Positions 10,462 to 20,287 of a stretch of DNA of 64,000 nucleotides are shown piece after piece. This DNA comes from Azospirillum sp. (GTDB taxonomy: Bacteria > Pseudomonadota > Alphaproteobacteria > Azospirillales > Azospirillaceae). The notes under the pieces are model-generated. The model searched no databases. It was not told the origin of the DNA and saw only the letters and a list, made by a program, of their open reading frames with translations. Where the stretch lies: assembly GCA_027486405.1 (NCBI GenBank), contig JAIXPD010000062.1:1-64000 (forward strand). The letters run 5' to 3'. Position numbers and translations under genes: made by a program. Within the stretch, counting starts at the first letter, position 1. Every line of letters begins with the position of its first letter.

Positions 10462-10481
10462 AACAGCGATCCGGCTGAAAT
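10448..10481. repeat. 17-bp tandem duplication across the holC stop
   Basis: AGCGATCCGGCTGAAAC at 10448-10464 is repeated as AGCGATCCGGCTGAAAT at 10465-10481 (16 of 17 identical). The holC stop codon TGA lies inside the first unit. Confidence 0.9.
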
Positions 10482-10499
10482 CCCGTCGCGTGCGTTGGA

Positions 10500-11156
10500 T
10501 CAGTCGCCGACCGCCGTGGAGGCGGGGGCCGACTCGACCACGCCCAAATCCAGCAAGGGCAGGAAGCTGGCCGGTTCCTGCGCCCCGGACAGCGCGTAAC
10601 GCCGGTTGAAGATGTAGCAGGGAACCGCCTGCAACCCCATTTGCCGGGCCAGCGCGTCGGCGGATTGCACCGCTGCGGTTTCCGCCCCGGCGACCAGCGC
10701 CGTTTTGAGCGCGTCGCCGTCCAGCCCGACGTTGATGGCGACGGCGGACAGGACCTCATGGTCGCTGATGTCCAGGCCCTGGACGAAATAGGCGGCGAAC
10801 AGCGCGTCGGCCATCGCGTTGCCGTGGCCGCTGGCCGCCGCGATGCGGATCGCGCGGTGGGCGTCGAAGCTGTTGGGGGTGCGGCGAATCCGATCCAGCG
10901 CCAACGGCAGGCCGTCGCGTTCGGCGGTTTCCTCGACCATCCGGTGAATTTGCCGCGCCCGTTCGAGGCCGCCAAACTTCAACGCCAGATAATCGGACCG
11001 GGCCATGCCGCCCGGCGGCATGTCGGGGTTGAGCTGAAAGGGCTGCCAACGGATGTCCGGGCGAAGGCCGGGGCGCAAATCCAACGCGCGGGCCAACCGG
11101 CCTTTGCCGATGTAGCACCAGGGGCAAATCAGATCGGCGAAGATTTCGATCAGCAT
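10500..11156 (-). CDS. DsbA-family oxidoreductase (FrnE-like)
   Basis: A 218-residue protein of the DsbA thioredoxin-fold family, subgroup FrnE/2-hydroxychromene-2-carboxylate isomerase. The N-terminus MLIEIFADLICPWCYIGKGR carries the CPWC motif (Cys11, Cys14) followed by the G-K typical of FrnE. The helical insertion contains the family pattern WQPFQLNPDMPP, and GLQAVPCYIFNRRYALSGAQ holds the conserved cis-Pro loop. No signal peptide, so it is cytoplasmic. A thiol-disulfide or isomerase role is inferred from the family; the natural substrate is unknown. Start ATG 11156 fits the conserved first strand. Convergent with holC. Confidence 0.88.
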   Translation of the reverse strand: MLIEIFADLICPWCYIGKGRLARALDLRPGLRPDIRWQPFQLNPDMPPGGMARSDYLALKFGGLERARQIHRMVEETAERDGLPLALDRIRRTPNSFDAHRAIRIAAASGHGNAMADALFAAYFVQGLDISDHEVLSAVAINVGLDGDALKTALVAGAETAAVQSADALARQMGLQAVPCYIFNRRYALSGAQEPASFLPLLDLGVVESAPASTAVGD

Positions 11157-11305
11157 GGCTTCCACTATCGCCGCAAAGGCAAGGCTGGAGCAACGATTCC
11201 TTCGTCGCAAGACTTTGTTAACCGATCCGGACGGACAGTCGGAACCGGACGGACCGACGGGCGAAAGTCCTGGTGGGCCAAGGTCCTGGTCGGAGCATGC
11301 GGGCG

Positions 11306-11773
11306 ATGAGCAATTCCTACGTGGATGGCAAGGTGCGCGAAGCGATTCTGGCGTCGAAAGGCAGCCGGGCGCTGGCGCAAAAGATCCTGATGACCTGGGC
11401 GGCCAGCGATCCGGAGCTGTTGCGCGGCATGGCCCAACCCTTTTTGAAAGCGATCGTCGCCGCGTCGATCGAACGCGCGGCCCGCCCGCCCAGCAACACG
11501 ACGTCACGCACCCGGTCGGGGGCAACGGTGGGAAGCACGCGGGTGTCGGCCTCCGGCCTCAGCCGCGACGCGCTGGAAAGCGTGCTCAATCAATTGGGGC
11601 GTGACCCGGAAGACGGCGGCGGAGCGTCGCCAGCGGCCGGAACCCCATCAACGGCGGGCCCCGCCGCGACCGAACGGGCCACGCGTTACAAGGATGCGGG
11701 CGAACCGGGCCATGAAAAGGCGATGATGGCCATCGCCAAGGCCTTCGTCGCCAAAAAAATTCAGCGATCCTGA
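11306..11773 (+). CDS. Conserved hypothetical protein
   Basis: A 155-residue soluble protein that I do not recognise. The N-terminal half (MSNSYVDGKVREAILASKGS, then a helical stretch to about residue 60) looks folded. The middle is low-complexity (Ser, Gly, Ala, Pro, Thr), and a short C-terminal helix ends AIAKAFVAKKIQRS. Start ATG 11306 was chosen over ATG 11297; neither has a strong ribosome binding site. It is divergent from the FrnE-like gene and its 3' end overlaps the convergent lipoprotein gene by 13 bases. Function unknown. Confidence 0.65.
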   Translation: MSNSYVDGKVREAILASKGSRALAQKILMTWAASDPELLRGMAQPFLKAIVAASIERAARPPSNTTSRTRSGATVGSTRVSASGLSRDALESVLNQLGRDPEDGGGASPAAGTPSTAGPAATERATRYKDAGEPGHEKAMMAIAKAFVAKKIQRS

Positions 11774-12201
11774 ACGCCGGGAGTGGGAACGCGCTGGGGA
11801 TCCAGATCGTCAAACCACCCCTTCGCCTTCGGGCCGACCGGTTTCAAATCCGGCGGCGGGCTGGCGAGCGCGGTGCTGCCGTTCTTGTAGGGATCCGGGA
11901 TGTGGTGGCACTCGACATCCCCGATGGTGCGGTAGCAATAGAGCCGCGAGCGGTCGACGACGAGCTTCTCCGGGCAATAGGTGCCGGTTTCCGACAGGTT
12001 GATGAGCGAGCAATCCTTGCCGGTGACGCCGGAGGCGATGTGATCGCCCACGGTTTTGCGGGTGGTGTTCAGGGTCAGAACATCGATGCCGACCACCGTG
12101 GTTGGCGAGCAGCCCCCCAACCCCAGCGCGGCGAGCAGGGCCGCTGGTGCCAACACCCGGCGTCGTGCGCGGCCCGCCGCAATGCCCGTCAGTCCCATCA
12201 T
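11761..12201 (-). CDS. Putative lipoprotein, function unknown
   Basis: About 146 residues. The N-terminal hydrophobic segment VLAPAALLAALGLGGC ends in a lipobox-like LGGC, so membrane anchoring through a lipidated Cys is likely. The mature part has several Cys residues (DCSLI, TYCPEKL, LYCYRT, VECHHIPDP), which suggests disulfides in the periplasm. No family recognised. ATG 12201 follows a GAGG about 11 bases upstream; a neighbouring ATG at 12198 and a TTG at 12231 are alternatives. Tail-to-tail overlap of 13 bases with the plus-strand gene. Confidence 0.65.
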   Translation of the reverse strand: MMGLTGIAAGRARRRVLAPAALLAALGLGGCSPTTVVGIDVLTLNTTRKTVGDHIASGVTGKDCSLINLSETGTYCPEKLVVDRSRLYCYRTIGDVECHHIPDPYKNGSTALASPPPDLKPVGPKAKGWFDDLDPQRVPTPGVQDR

Positions 12202-12275
12202 TCCACGAGTCGCCTCAGTCCATCGCCGCAAACGTTACACTGCACGGTGACATGATTAAAAACTCTTAAATCGCG

Positions 12276-12575
12276 TCACCGCAGCAGCGTGCAGATCCGG
12301 GACCGGCATTGGACCAGGACAAAGGCGTCCTTGTCCTCGGTGCAGCCCACCTTGAACACCGTGTGGCTTTCCCGCCCAGGAGCGTAGCGCATCACATCGA
12401 CTTTGGCCGGGGTGCAGTTGCCCATGGATTTGGCAACCTCCTTCGCTTCGGCCTGACCGGCGGACACGTTGGCGCCGCCCCATGCGGTCCCTGCGTGCGT
12501 CAGCAGCGCCGCAGCGAGGCCGAGGGTCAGGCCGAAGCGGGCAAGCGGAAACGGGGCGGGCGGGGGATGCATCAT
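12276..12575 (-). CDS. Small exported protein, function unknown
   Basis: A 99-residue protein with a clear Sec signal peptide (FPLARFGLTLGLAAALLTHA, probable cleavage after the AWG region near residue 34) and a mature part of about 65 residues. It has four Cys (GNCTPAK, VGCTED, VQCRSRICTLL), compatible with two disulfides in the periplasm. No known domain. The frame continues upstream through the antisense of tRNA-Asp, which is not real coding sequence; ATG 12575 (or 12572) begins the signal peptide. It lies directly upstream of the lipoprotein gene on the same strand. Confidence 0.6.
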   Translation of the reverse strand: MMHPPPAPFPLARFGLTLGLAAALLTHAGTAWGGANVSAGQAEAKEVAKSMGNCTPAKVDVMRYAPGRESHTVFKVGCTEDKDAFVLVQCRSRICTLLR

Positions 12576-12620
12576 GGTGATGAGTATGCCACGCGCGGCC
12601 GCTGGTCTAAACCCCCCTTG

Positions 12621-12659
12621 CCGATGCATGGCCCCGATGCGTGGCCCCGATGCGCGGCC
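12621..12659. repeat. 13-bp tandem repeat, three units
   Basis: CCGATGCATGGCC, CCGATGCGTGGCC and CCGATGCGCGGCC follow each other without a gap in the spacer between two divergent small genes. The units differ only at the eighth and ninth bases. Confidence 0.9.
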
Positions 12660-12752
12660 CGGTCGTGCCTGGATCGACAAATCATCGGCGCGACGGCCGT
12701 GCATCTGGTATAATCCACCACCAGCGCGGTCATCGACGAAGAGGGCAGCACC

Positions 12753-12980
12753 ATGACCTTGAACGAACGACGCCTTGGCGACCGTATTCTTGTGGCGCTC
12801 GATCTGGCGTTGGAGCAACGGCATCTTGAGGTGGCCGAGCATCTGGCGCGCGCGTTGGAAGAGGCGTTGACGCGATTCGGTGGGCCGGACGCGGTGGATC
12901 ATCGCGACCTGTCTGCGGGCATGATCCAGGCGTTCGAGCGGTTGAGCGCGCTGCGACGCGCCGAACACAGCCTGTCGTGA
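12753..12980 (+). CDS. Small conserved-looking protein, function unknown
   Basis: A 75-residue, largely helical, charged protein (RRLGDRILVALDLALEQRHL, then EHLARALEEALTRFGG) with no Cys and no membrane segment. A strong AAGAGGG ribosome binding site lies 7 bases before ATG 12753, which supports real translation. No domain recognised; the heptad-like Leu pattern could support a small helical bundle or dimer. It stands alone between divergent and tRNA transcription units. Confidence 0.65.
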   Translation: MTLNERRLGDRILVALDLALEQRHLEVAEHLARALEEALTRFGGPDAVDHRDLSAGMIQAFERLSALRRAEHSLS

Positions 12981-12998
12981 GTTTTTTGAAATTTGTCG

Positions 12999-13027
12999 TT
13001 GACAGGGTGGTGGTCGGCGTCTAAAAA
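12999..13027 (+). promoter_or_regulatory. Predicted promoter of the tRNA-Asp gene
   Basis: Perfect TTGACA (12999-13004), 17-base spacer, TAAAAA (13022-13027). It would start transcription about 75 bases before the tRNA. Confidence 0.65.
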
Positions 13028-13109
13028 CCGCCCACCGAACGACGGGGGCGCTGCCCCGCGAAAACGAAAGACGCCTCAAGGGCTTGATCGTGTTCCATCG
13101 TCGCTCTGC

Positions 13110-13186
<77 letters not shown>

Positions 13187-13219
13187 CTTCCTCATTAAAA
13201 GACGCATCAAGTTGAGAAT

Positions 13220-13243
13220 GGCTCGCAAACTGCGGGCCTTTTT
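13220..13243 (+). terminator. Rho-independent terminator after tRNA-Asp
   Basis: Stem GGCTCGCA / TGCGGGCC (8 bp with one T-G pair), loop AAC, followed by TTTTT. It lies 33 bases after the tRNA CCA end. Confidence 0.85.
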
Positions 13244-13270
13244 GCTTTTGGGACTGTCTTGGTCTTCGCT

Positions 13271-13300
13271 TTGAAAATGCTTGGTAATACCAAGGGTAAT
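13271..13300 (+). promoter_or_regulatory. Candidate nuo promoter with embedded GntR/PdhR-like operator
   Basis: TTGAAA (13271-13276), 18-base spacer, GGTAAT (13295-13300). The spacer holds the palindrome CTTGGTAATACCAAG (13280-13294), matching the TTGGT-N3-ACCAA core bound by PdhR-type GntR regulators in enterobacteria. The promoter would give a leader of about 175 bases before nuoA. A second possible -10, TATATT at 13371-13376, has no good -35. The rest of 13244-13484 has no credible gene. Confidence 0.45.
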
Positions 13301-13484
13301 TCTGTAATCAGATTGCCCCATTGCCGAGTCGGAAGCGTTCAAAGCCCTTTCCTTGCATCCGCTCTCGGCATATATTCCGGCCCGTCTGATGGGCTAATCC
13401 AAGGCATTCCTGCCACGCCGCGCGTTTCCACCGATCAACGGTTTGGAACGGCGTTCGTGGCCGTGGGCTTATGGGAGGAACGCG

Positions 13485-13853
13485 GTGTCGACTCCGCTGA
13501 TCATTGAGTATCTTCCGATCCTGGTGTTCCTGCTGATCGGTATCGCGCTGGCCGTGGTGATGGTGGGCGCGTCCTACATCATCAGCCCGAAGAACCCGGA
13601 CGCCGAAAAGGTCTCCCCCTACGAATGCGGCTTCGAGCCGTTCGAGGACGCCCGCACCAAATTCGACGTGCGGTTCTATCTGGTCTCGATCCTGTTCATC
13701 ATTTTCGACCTGGAAGTCGCCTTCCTGTTCCCCTGGGCCATCGCGCTGGGTGACATCGGGCTGTTCGGCTTCTGGTCCATGATGCTGTTCCTGGGCATCC
13801 TGACCATCGGCTTCATTTACGAGTGGAAGAAGGGAGCCTTGGAATGGGAGTGA
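13485..13853 (+). CDS. nuoA: NADH-quinone oxidoreductase subunit A
   Basis: Membrane subunit of complex I at the junction between the hydrophilic and membrane arms. 122 residues with three transmembrane helices. The conserved loop [20 protein letters not shown] contains the Cys-Glu-Pro signature near the quinone site, and [12 protein letters not shown] is the conserved third-helix core. GTG 13485 was chosen because GGAGGA lies 5 bases upstream; the longer frame upstream is not family-like. First gene of the 14-gene operon; it overlaps nuoB by 10 bases. Confidence 0.95.
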   Translation: MSTPLIIEYLPILVFLLIGIALAVVMVGASYIISPKNPDAEKVSPYECGFEPFEDARTKFDVRFYLVSILFIIFDLEVAFLFPWAIALGDIGLFGFWSMMLFLGILTIGFIYEWKKGALEWE

Positions 13854-14389
13854 AGATCGCCAATCCGCTGGCGCCAATTCCCCCCGGCCCGGAGCAGGAC
13901 GCGTACATCCGCGCCGTGTCCGACGAGATCCAGGACAAGGGCTTCGTGCTGGCCAAGTACGAAGATCTGCTGGCGTGGGCGCGCACCGGTTCCCTGTGGC
14001 CGATGACCTTCGGTCTGGCCTGCTGCGCGGTGGAGATGATCCACGCCTACATGAGCCGGTACGATCTGGACCGCTTCGGCGTGATCCCGCGTCCCAGCCC
14101 GCGCCAGTCCGATTGCATGATCGTCGCCGGCACGCTGACCAACAAGATGGCCCCTGCGCTGCGCAAGGTCTATGACCAGATGCCGGAACCGCGCTGGGTC
14201 ATCTCGATGGGGTCCTGCGCCAACGGCGGCGGCTACTACCATTACTCTTACGCGGTGGTGCGCGGGTGCGACCGGGTCGTGCCGGTGGACATCTATGTGC
14301 CGGGTTGCCCGCCGACGGCGGAAGCCCTGGTCTATGGCATCCTCCAGCTTCAGAAAAAGATCCGGCGCGGCAACCGCATCGCTCGCTAA
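13844..14389 (+). CDS. nuoB: NADH-quinone oxidoreductase subunit B
   Basis: PSST-type subunit that carries the terminal [4Fe-4S] cluster N2, which reduces quinone. In the 181-residue protein the four ligands are present: adjacent Cys60-Cys61 ([10 protein letters not shown]), Cys125 ([15 protein letters not shown]) and Cys155 ([10 protein letters not shown]). ATG 13844 overlaps the nuoA stop. It works at the interface with NuoD and NuoH. Confidence 0.97.
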   Translation: MGVKIANPLAPIPPGPEQDAYIRAVSDEIQDKGFVLAKYEDLLAWARTGSLWPMTFGLACCAVEMIHAYMSRYDLDRFGVIPRPSPRQSDCMIVAGTLTNKMAPALRKVYDQMPEPRWVISMGSCANGGGYYHYSYAVVRGCDRVVPVDIYVPGCPPTAEALVYGILQLQKKIRRGNRIAR

Positions 14390-14416
14390 GACCAGGAAGA
14401 AGGCAGGGTACGGCCC

Positions 14417-15046
14417 ATGTCCGAACAGGCGTTGAAGGAACTCGGGGACGCGATCGCCGCCAAGCTTGGCGGCGACGTCCTGACGGTTGAGGTGAAGCTC
14501 GGCCAGCTGATGGTGACGGTCAAACGCGCCGCCATCCTCACGGCGCTGACCACGCTGCGCGACGATCCGGCGTTCTCGTTTGAACAGCTGACCGACGTGA
14601 CGGCGGTCGATTTCCCCGAACGCATCGAGCGGTTCGAGGTGATCTACCAACTCCTCAGCTACAAGCACAACCGGCGCATGCGCGTGAAGCTGACCACCGA
14701 CGAGGACACGCCCGTTCCGTCGGCGGTGTCGGTCTACAGCGCGGCCAACTGGTTTGAGCGCGAGACCTGGGACCTGTTCGGCGTCTTCTTCGACAACCAC
14801 CCGGACCTGCGCCGCATCCTGACCGACTATGGGTTCGAAGGGCATCCGTTCCGCAAGGATTTCCCGCTGACCGGCTATGTCGAGGTCCGGTACGACGAGG
14901 ATCAGAAGCGCGTGGTCTACGAGCCGGTGCGGCTGACGCAGGACTTCCGCAGCTTCGATTTCCTCAGCCCGTGGGAAGGCATGACCAACGTCATGCTGCC
15001 GGGTGACGAAAAGGCCGCCCTTCAGGACGGGAGCAAGACGCCGTGA
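14417..15046 (+). CDS. nuoC: NADH-quinone oxidoreductase subunit C
   Basis: 30-kDa hydrophilic subunit of the connecting module. The 209-residue protein ends with the family signature [20 protein letters not shown], then [20 protein letters not shown] and a C-terminal arm contacting NuoD. It is separate from nuoD here, unlike the fused nuoCD of E. coli. The stop overlaps the nuoD start (GTGA). Confidence 0.97.
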   Translation: MSEQALKELGDAIAAKLGGDVLTVEVKLGQLMVTVKRAAILTALTTLRDDPAFSFEQLTDVTAVDFPERIERFEVIYQLLSYKHNRRMRVKLTTDEDTPVPSAVSVYSAANWFERETWDLFGVFFDNHPDLRRILTDYGFEGHPFRKDFPLTGYVEVRYDEDQKRVVYEPVRLTQDFRSFDFLSPWEGMTNVMLPGDEKAALQDGSKTP

Positions 15047-16287
15047 GCATGACGACCGTGACGAGCGAAGCGACGACCGGCGTCGTCGTGGCTGGCGCTG
15101 GCGGACCGGCCGCCAAGACGCAGATCAAGCCCTACACGATGAATTTCGGGCCGCAGCACCCGGCCGCCCACGGCGTGCTCCGTCTGGTGATGGAGCTGAA
15201 CGGCGAGGTGGTGGAGCGGTGCGACCCGCACATCGGTCTGCTGCACCGTGGCACCGAAAAGCTGATCGAGCACAAGACCTACATCCAGGCGACTCCCTAT
15301 TTCGACCGTCTGGATTACGTCAGCCCGATGTGCATGGAGCACGCCTTCGTGCTCGGCATCGAGAATCTGTTGCAGATCAAGCTGCCGTTGCGCGCGCAGT
15401 ACATCCGCGTCCTGTTCTCGGAAATCACCCGCATCCTCAATCACATCCTCGCGGTGACGATGGGTGCGATCGACGTCGGTGCCATCACGCCGCCGCTGTG
15501 GGGCTTCGAGCAGCGCGAGCTGCTGATGGAGTTTTACGAGCGCGTGTCGGGTGCCCGTCTGCACGCCAATTATTTCCGTCCGGGCGGGGTGGCTTGGGAT
15601 CTGCCCGATGGTCTGCTGGACGATATTTGGGCGTTCACCGAGCAATTCCCGAAATTCATGGAAGACGTCGACAATTTGTTGACGGACAACCGGATTTTCA
15701 AGCAGCGCACCGTCGACATCGGCATCGTCACCAAGGAGCAGGCGCTCGATTGGGGCTTCACCGGCCCGATGCTGCGCGGCTCCGGCGTGGCGTGGGATCT
15801 GCGCAAGTCGCAGCCCTACGAGGTCTATGACCGCATGGAGTTCGACATTCCGGTCGGCCTGACCGGCGATTGCTGGGGCCGTTATCTGGTCCGCATGGAG
15901 GAAATGCGCCAATCCCTGCGCATCATCCGCCAGTGCTGCAAGGAAATGCCGGACGGCCCGTTCAAGATCGAAGACCGCAAGGTCGCGCCGCCGCCGCGCG
16001 GCGAGATGAAGCGGTCGATGGAAGCGCTGATCCATCACTTCAAGCTGTTCACCGAGGGCTTCCACGTTCCGGCGGGCGAAACTTACACCGCCATCGAAGC
16101 GCCCAAGGGCGAGTTCGGCGTGTATCTGGTGTCCGACGGCACGAACAAGCCCTACCGCTGCAAGATCCGCGCGCCGGGATTTGCCCACCTTCAGGGCCTG
16201 GACTTCATGTCCAAGGGCCACATGCTGGCCGACGCCGTCGCCAACATCGCGTCCATGGACATCGTTTTCGGAGAGATCGATCGATGA
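15043..16287 (+). CDS. nuoD: NADH-quinone oxidoreductase subunit D
   Basis: 49-kDa subunit that forms the quinone pocket with NuoB. The 414-residue protein has [16 protein letters not shown] with the quinone-site His, [14 protein letters not shown], and the C-terminal [14 protein letters not shown] typical of the family. It is evolutionarily related to [NiFe]-hydrogenase large subunits, but the Ni-binding Cys pairs are absent as expected. GTG 15043 overlaps nuoC by 4 bases; ATG 15049 is an alternative that drops two residues. Confidence 0.97.
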   Translation: MSMTTVTSEATTGVVVAGAGGPAAKTQIKPYTMNFGPQHPAAHGVLRLVMELNGEVVERCDPHIGLLHRGTEKLIEHKTYIQATPYFDRLDYVSPMCMEHAFVLGIENLLQIKLPLRAQYIRVLFSEITRILNHILAVTMGAIDVGAITPPLWGFEQRELLMEFYERVSGARLHANYFRPGGVAWDLPDGLLDDIWAFTEQFPKFMEDVDNLLTDNRIFKQRTVDIGIVTKEQALDWGFTGPMLRGSGVAWDLRKSQPYEVYDRMEFDIPVGLTGDCWGRYLVRMEEMRQSLRIIRQCCKEMPDGPFKIEDRKVAPPPRGEMKRSMEALIHHFKLFTEGFHVPAGETYTAIEAPKGEFGVYLVSDGTNKPYRCKIRAPGFAHLQGLDFMSKGHMLADAVANIASMDIVFGEIDR

Positions 16288-16904
16288 GCGCGCCCGCTTC
16301 CGATCACGGCCACGAGCCGACGAGCTTCGCCTTCACCCAGGAAAACCTGGAGTTGGCCCAGCGAATCATCGCCAAATACCCGGCCGGCAAACAGGCCAGC
16401 GCCTGCATGCCGCTGCTGGATGTGGCCCAGCGTCAGAACGGTGGCTGGTTGCCGCGCGTTGCCATGGACGCCGTGGCCGACCTGCTGGGGATGCCGCGCA
16501 TCCGCGTGTACGAGGTCGCGACCTTCTACACGATGTACAACAAGAACCCGGTCGGGAAGCACCACATCCAGGTCTGCACCACGACCCCCTGCTGGCTGCG
16601 CGGTTCGGACGACATCGTCCACGCCTGCAAGACGAAGCTGGGGATCGGTCTGGGCGAAACCACCGCCGACGGCCAATTCACCCTGGGCGAGGTCGAGTGC
16701 TCGGGTGCCTGCGTCAACGCGCCGGTTGTTCAGATCGGTGACGATTATTACGAAGACGTGGCCCCGGAGCATGTGGACGGTCTGATCGAGGCGCTGAAGC
16801 GCGGCGAGCGGCCAAAAGCCGGATCGCAGATCGGTCGCCGGTCGTCGGAGCCGCTGGGCGGCCCGACCACGCTGGCGGCTTTTACCACGCAAGCTGACGA
16901 CTGA
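16284..16904 (+). CDS. nuoE: NADH-quinone oxidoreductase subunit E
   Basis: 24-kDa subunit of the NADH module, carrying the [2Fe-2S] cluster N1a. In the 206-residue protein the ligands are Cys98 and Cys103 ([11 protein letters not shown]) and Cys139 and Cys143 ([11 protein letters not shown]). A C-terminal tail of about 45 residues after the thioredoxin-like domain is typical of alphaproteobacterial and mitochondrial forms. ATG 16284 overlaps the nuoD stop (ATGA). Confidence 0.97.
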   Translation: MSAPASDHGHEPTSFAFTQENLELAQRIIAKYPAGKQASACMPLLDVAQRQNGGWLPRVAMDAVADLLGMPRIRVYEVATFYTMYNKNPVGKHHIQVCTTTPCWLRGSDDIVHACKTKLGIGLGETTADGQFTLGEVECSGACVNAPVVQIGDDYYEDVAPEHVDGLIEALKRGERPKAGSQIGRRSSEPLGGPTTLAAFTTQADD

Positions 16905-16918
16905 GGGGGGAGACCGCG

Positions 16919-18208
16919 ATGCTTCGCGACGAGGACCGCATCTTCACCAACCTCTACGGCTACCAGGACTTCGGTCTTGAGGCGGCCCGCAAGCGCGGTG
17001 ACTGGGACAACACGGCGGCCATTCTCCAGAATGGGCGCGAGTGGATCATCGAGAATGTGAAGGAGTCGGGCCTGCGCGGACGCGGCGGTGCCGGCTTCTC
17101 GACCGGCATGAAGTGGTCCTTCATGCCGAAGAACGTCACCGACAAGCCTGTGTATCTGGTCATCAACGCCGACGAAGGCGAGCCGGGCACCTGCAAGGAC
17201 CGCGACATCCTGCGCCACGATCCGCACAAGCTGATCGAAGGCTGCCTGATCGCCGGTTTCGCCATCGGGGCGAGCGCCTGCTACATCTACATCCGTGGTG
17301 AGTTCTACAACGAAAGCTCCAACGTCCAGCGCGCCATCGACGAGGCGTACGCGGCGGGGCTGATCGGCAAGAACGCCTGCGGGACCGGCTACAGCTACGA
17401 CGTCTACATCCACCGGGGTGCGGGCGCGTACATCTGCGGCGAAGAGACGGCGCTGATCGAGTCGATCGAGGGCAAGAAGGGGCAGCCGCGCAACAAGCCG
17501 CCCTTCCCGGCGCAAGCGGGTCTGTATTCCTGCCCGACCACGGTGAACAACGTCGAATCCATCGCGGTGGTTCCGACCATTCTGCGGCGCGGGGCGGGCT
17601 GGTTCGCTGGCCTGGGCCGTCCGAAGAACACCGGAACCAAGCTCTTCTGCATTTCCGGGCACGTCAACAAGCCGTGCAACGTCGAAGAAGAGATGGGCAT
17701 TCCGCTGAAGGAGCTGATCGAGCGCCACGCCGGTGGCGTGCGCGGCGGCTGGGACAATCTGCTGGCGGTCATCCCCGGCGGCTCGTCGGTCCCGGTGCTG
17801 ACCAAGGAGATTTGCGACACCGTCCTGATGGATTTCGACTCGCTGCGCGACGTCCGCTCCGGCCTGGGCACGGCGGCGGTCATCGTCATGGACAAGTCGA
17901 CCGACATCGTGAAGGCGATTGCCCGGCTGTCGAGCTTCTACGCGCATGAATCCTGCGGCCAATGCACGCCGTGCCGCGAAGGCACCGGCTGGATGAGCCG
18001 CGTGATGCAGCGCATGGTGACGGGCAACGCCCGCATGGAAGAAATCGACATGCTGCTGCAAGTCACCAAGCAGGTCGAAGGCCACACCATCTGCGCGTTG
18101 GGCGACGCCGCCGCCTGGCCGATCCAGGGCCTGTTCCGCCACTTCCGCCCGGAGGTTGAGCGGCGCATCCAGGCTTACCGCAACAGCGCGCCGCTGGCGG
18201 CCGAGTAA
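16919..18208 (+). CDS. nuoF: NADH-quinone oxidoreductase subunit F
   Basis: 51-kDa subunit that binds NADH and FMN and carries [4Fe-4S] cluster N3. 429 residues with [15 protein letters not shown] (NADH loop), [15 protein letters not shown] (FMN), and cluster ligands Cys346, Cys349 and Cys352 in [14 protein letters not shown] plus a later Cys in [14 protein letters not shown]-rich ribosome binding site (GAGGGGGGAG) precedes ATG 16919, 14 bases after nuoE. Confidence 0.98.
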   Translation: MLRDEDRIFTNLYGYQDFGLEAARKRGDWDNTAAILQNGREWIIENVKESGLRGRGGAGFSTGMKWSFMPKNVTDKPVYLVINADEGEPGTCKDRDILRHDPHKLIEGCLIAGFAIGASACYIYIRGEFYNESSNVQRAIDEAYAAGLIGKNACGTGYSYDVYIHRGAGAYICGEETALIESIEGKKGQPRNKPPFPAQAGLYSCPTTVNNVESIAVVPTILRRGAGWFAGLGRPKNTGTKLFCISGHVNKPCNVEEEMGIPLKELIERHAGGVRGGWDNLLAVIPGGSSVPVLTKEICDTVLMDFDSLRDVRSGLGTAAVIVMDKSTDIVKAIARLSSFYAHESCGQCTPCREGTGWMSRVMQRMVTGNARMEEIDMLLQVTKQVEGHTICALGDAAAWPIQGLFRHFRPEVERRIQAYRNSAPLAAE

Positions 18209-18223
18209 GGAGTTCCCGTTCCC

Positions 18224-20287
18224 ATGCCGAAACTTACCATCGACGGGATCGAGATCGAGGTCGAGGCGGGCACCTCGATCCTCCAGGCTTGCGAGCAGCT
18301 GGGGATCGAGATTCCGCGCTTCTGCTACCATGAACGCCTGAGCGTGCCGGCCAACTGCCGCATGTGTCTGGTGGAGATGGAGCGCGCGCCCAAGCCGGTG
18401 GCCTCCTGCGCCATGCCCTGTGGCGACGGGATGGTCGTGAAGACCAACAGCGAAACCGTCCTGAAGGCCCGCAAGGGCGTGATGGAGTTCCTGCTGATCA
18501 ACCACCCGCTGGATTGCCCGATCTGCGACCAGGGCGGCGAGTGCGATCTGCAGGACCAGGCCATGGCCTATGGCTTTGACCGGGGCCGCTACCTGGAAAA
18601 CAAGCGCGCCGTCAAAGACAAGTACATGGGTCCGGTCATCAAGACCATCATGACCCGTTGCATCCATTGCACCCGCTGCGTCCGCTTCATCAACGAGGTG
18701 GCTGGCGTTCCCGATGTGGGCGCCGTGTACCGTGGTGAGCATATGGAGATCACCACCTTCGTTGAAAAGGCCATCGGGTCGGAATTGTCGGGCAATCTCG
18801 CCGACGTCTGCCCGGTCGGCGCGCTGACCCACAAGCCCTACGCCTTCACGGCGCGGCCCTGGGAGCTGCGCAAGACCGAGACGATCGACGTGCTCGACGC
18901 CGTCGGCTCCAACATCCGCGTCGACACGCGCGGTGCGGAAGTGATGCGCGTTCTCCCGCGCGTCAACGACGACATCAACGAAGAGTGGCTGAGCGACAAG
19001 AGCCGTTACGCCTATGACGGGCTGAAGCGCCAGCGTCTGGATCGTCCCTACGTCCGCAAGGACGGCAAGCTGGTGGCGGTGAGCTGGGCCGACGCCTTTG
19101 CCGCCATCGCCGCGAAGGTCAAGGGTGTGGCGGGCAACCGCATCGCCGCGATCTCCGGCGATCTGGCCGACGTGGAAGCCCAATTCGCCCTGAAGGAGCT
19201 GATGGGCCGCCTCGGTTCGGCCAATCTGGATTGCCGCCAGGATGGCGCGCGCTTCGACACCTCGGTGCGCGCGGGCTATCTGTTCAATTCCGGCATCGCC
19301 GGGATCGAAAAGGCCGATGTGATCCTGCTGGTCGGCACCAACCCGCGCTGGGAAGGCACGCTGGTCAACGCCCGGATACGCAAGCGCTATCTGGCCGGTG
19401 GGGTCAAGATCGCGCTGATCGGCGAGCAGAAGGACCTGACCTACCCCTACGCCCACATCGGGGCGGGGCCGGACACGCTCCAGCAGCTCATCGACGGTTC
19501 GCATCCCTTCTCCGAGACGCTGCGCAACGCCAAGAACCCGCTGATGATCGTCGGCATGGGTGCCTTCCAGCGCGCCGACGGTCTGGCCGTCCAGGCCGCC
19601 GCCCGCATCACCGGCGAAGTCTATGGCATGTTCCGCGACGATTGGAGCGGCTTCAACGTGCTGCACACCGCCGCCGGGCGCGTGGGCGGGATTGAGGCCG
19701 GTTTCCTGCCGGGCGAGGGCGGCCGCGACGTTCACGGCATTCTCGACGGCGCGTCGAAGGGCGAGATCGATGTCGTCTACCTGCTGGGGGCCGACGAGAT
19801 CGACACCGCCAAGCTGGGCAAGGCGTTCGTGATTTACCAGGGCCACCATGGCGACGCCGGGGCGCACCGCGCCGACGTCATCCTGCCGGGTGCGGCCTAC
19901 ACCGAAAAGAACGCGGTCTACGTCAACACCGAAGGCCGTCCGCAGCTGGCCCGTCTGGCGGCGTTCCCGCCGGGTGAGGCCCGCGAGGATTGGAAGATCC
20001 TGCGCGCCCTGTCGGAAGCGCTGGGCGCGACCCTGCCGTTCGACACGCAAAGCCAGCTTCGCCAGCGTCTGCTGGCCGCCAACCCGATCTTCGCGGCGGT
20101 TGGCCAGATGACCCCGGCGACCTGGTCCCCGTTCGGCGTTCAGGGCGCGGTGGACGCGGCTCCCTTCGTGTCGCCGATCACCAACTTCTACATGACCGAC
20201 CCGATCAGCCGGGCGTCGGTGACGATGGCCAACTGCACGGAAGCGCTTGTCGGCCCTGCTCAGGAGAGGACTGGCACCCATGGCTGA
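18224..20287 (+). CDS. nuoG: NADH-quinone oxidoreductase subunit G
   Basis: 75-kDa subunit of the electron-transfer arm. The 687-residue protein holds [2Fe-2S] N1b (Cys34, Cys45, Cys48, Cys62), [4Fe-4S] N5 (His94, Cys98, Cys101, Cys107) and N4 (Cys146, Cys149, Cys152 plus the Cys in [12 protein letters not shown]). A degenerate molybdopterin-oxidoreductase domain fills the rest. It lacks the extra N7 cluster motif seen in E. coli NuoG, as usual for alphaproteobacteria. The 3' end overlaps nuoH by 8 bases. Confidence 0.97.
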   Translation: MPKLTIDGIEIEVEAGTSILQACEQLGIEIPRFCYHERLSVPANCRMCLVEMERAPKPVASCAMPCGDGMVVKTNSETVLKARKGVMEFLLINHPLDCPICDQGGECDLQDQAMAYGFDRGRYLENKRAVKDKYMGPVIKTIMTRCIHCTRCVRFINEVAGVPDVGAVYRGEHMEITTFVEKAIGSELSGNLADVCPVGALTHKPYAFTARPWELRKTETIDVLDAVGSNIRVDTRGAEVMRVLPRVNDDINEEWLSDKSRYAYDGLKRQRLDRPYVRKDGKLVAVSWADAFAAIAAKVKGVAGNRIAAISGDLADVEAQFALKELMGRLGSANLDCRQDGARFDTSVRAGYLFNSGIAGIEKADVILLVGTNPRWEGTLVNARIRKRYLAGGVKIALIGEQKDLTYPYAHIGAGPDTLQQLIDGSHPFSETLRNAKNPLMIVGMGAFQRADGLAVQAAARITGEVYGMFRDDWSGFNVLHTAAGRVGGIEAGFLPGEGGRDVHGILDGASKGEIDVVYLLGADEIDTAKLGKAFVIYQGHHGDAGAHRADVILPGAAYTEKNAVYVNTEGRPQLARLAAFPPGEAREDWKILRALSEALGATLPFDTQSQLRQRLLAANPIFAAVGQMTPATWSPFGVQGAVDAAPFVSPITNFYMTDPISRASVTMANCTEALVGPAQERTGTHG

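Noticed and set aside
13259..13507. 82-codon plus-strand frame ahead of nuoA
   Set aside because: It covers the candidate promoter and operator, lacks a ribosome binding site and overlaps nuoA in another frame.
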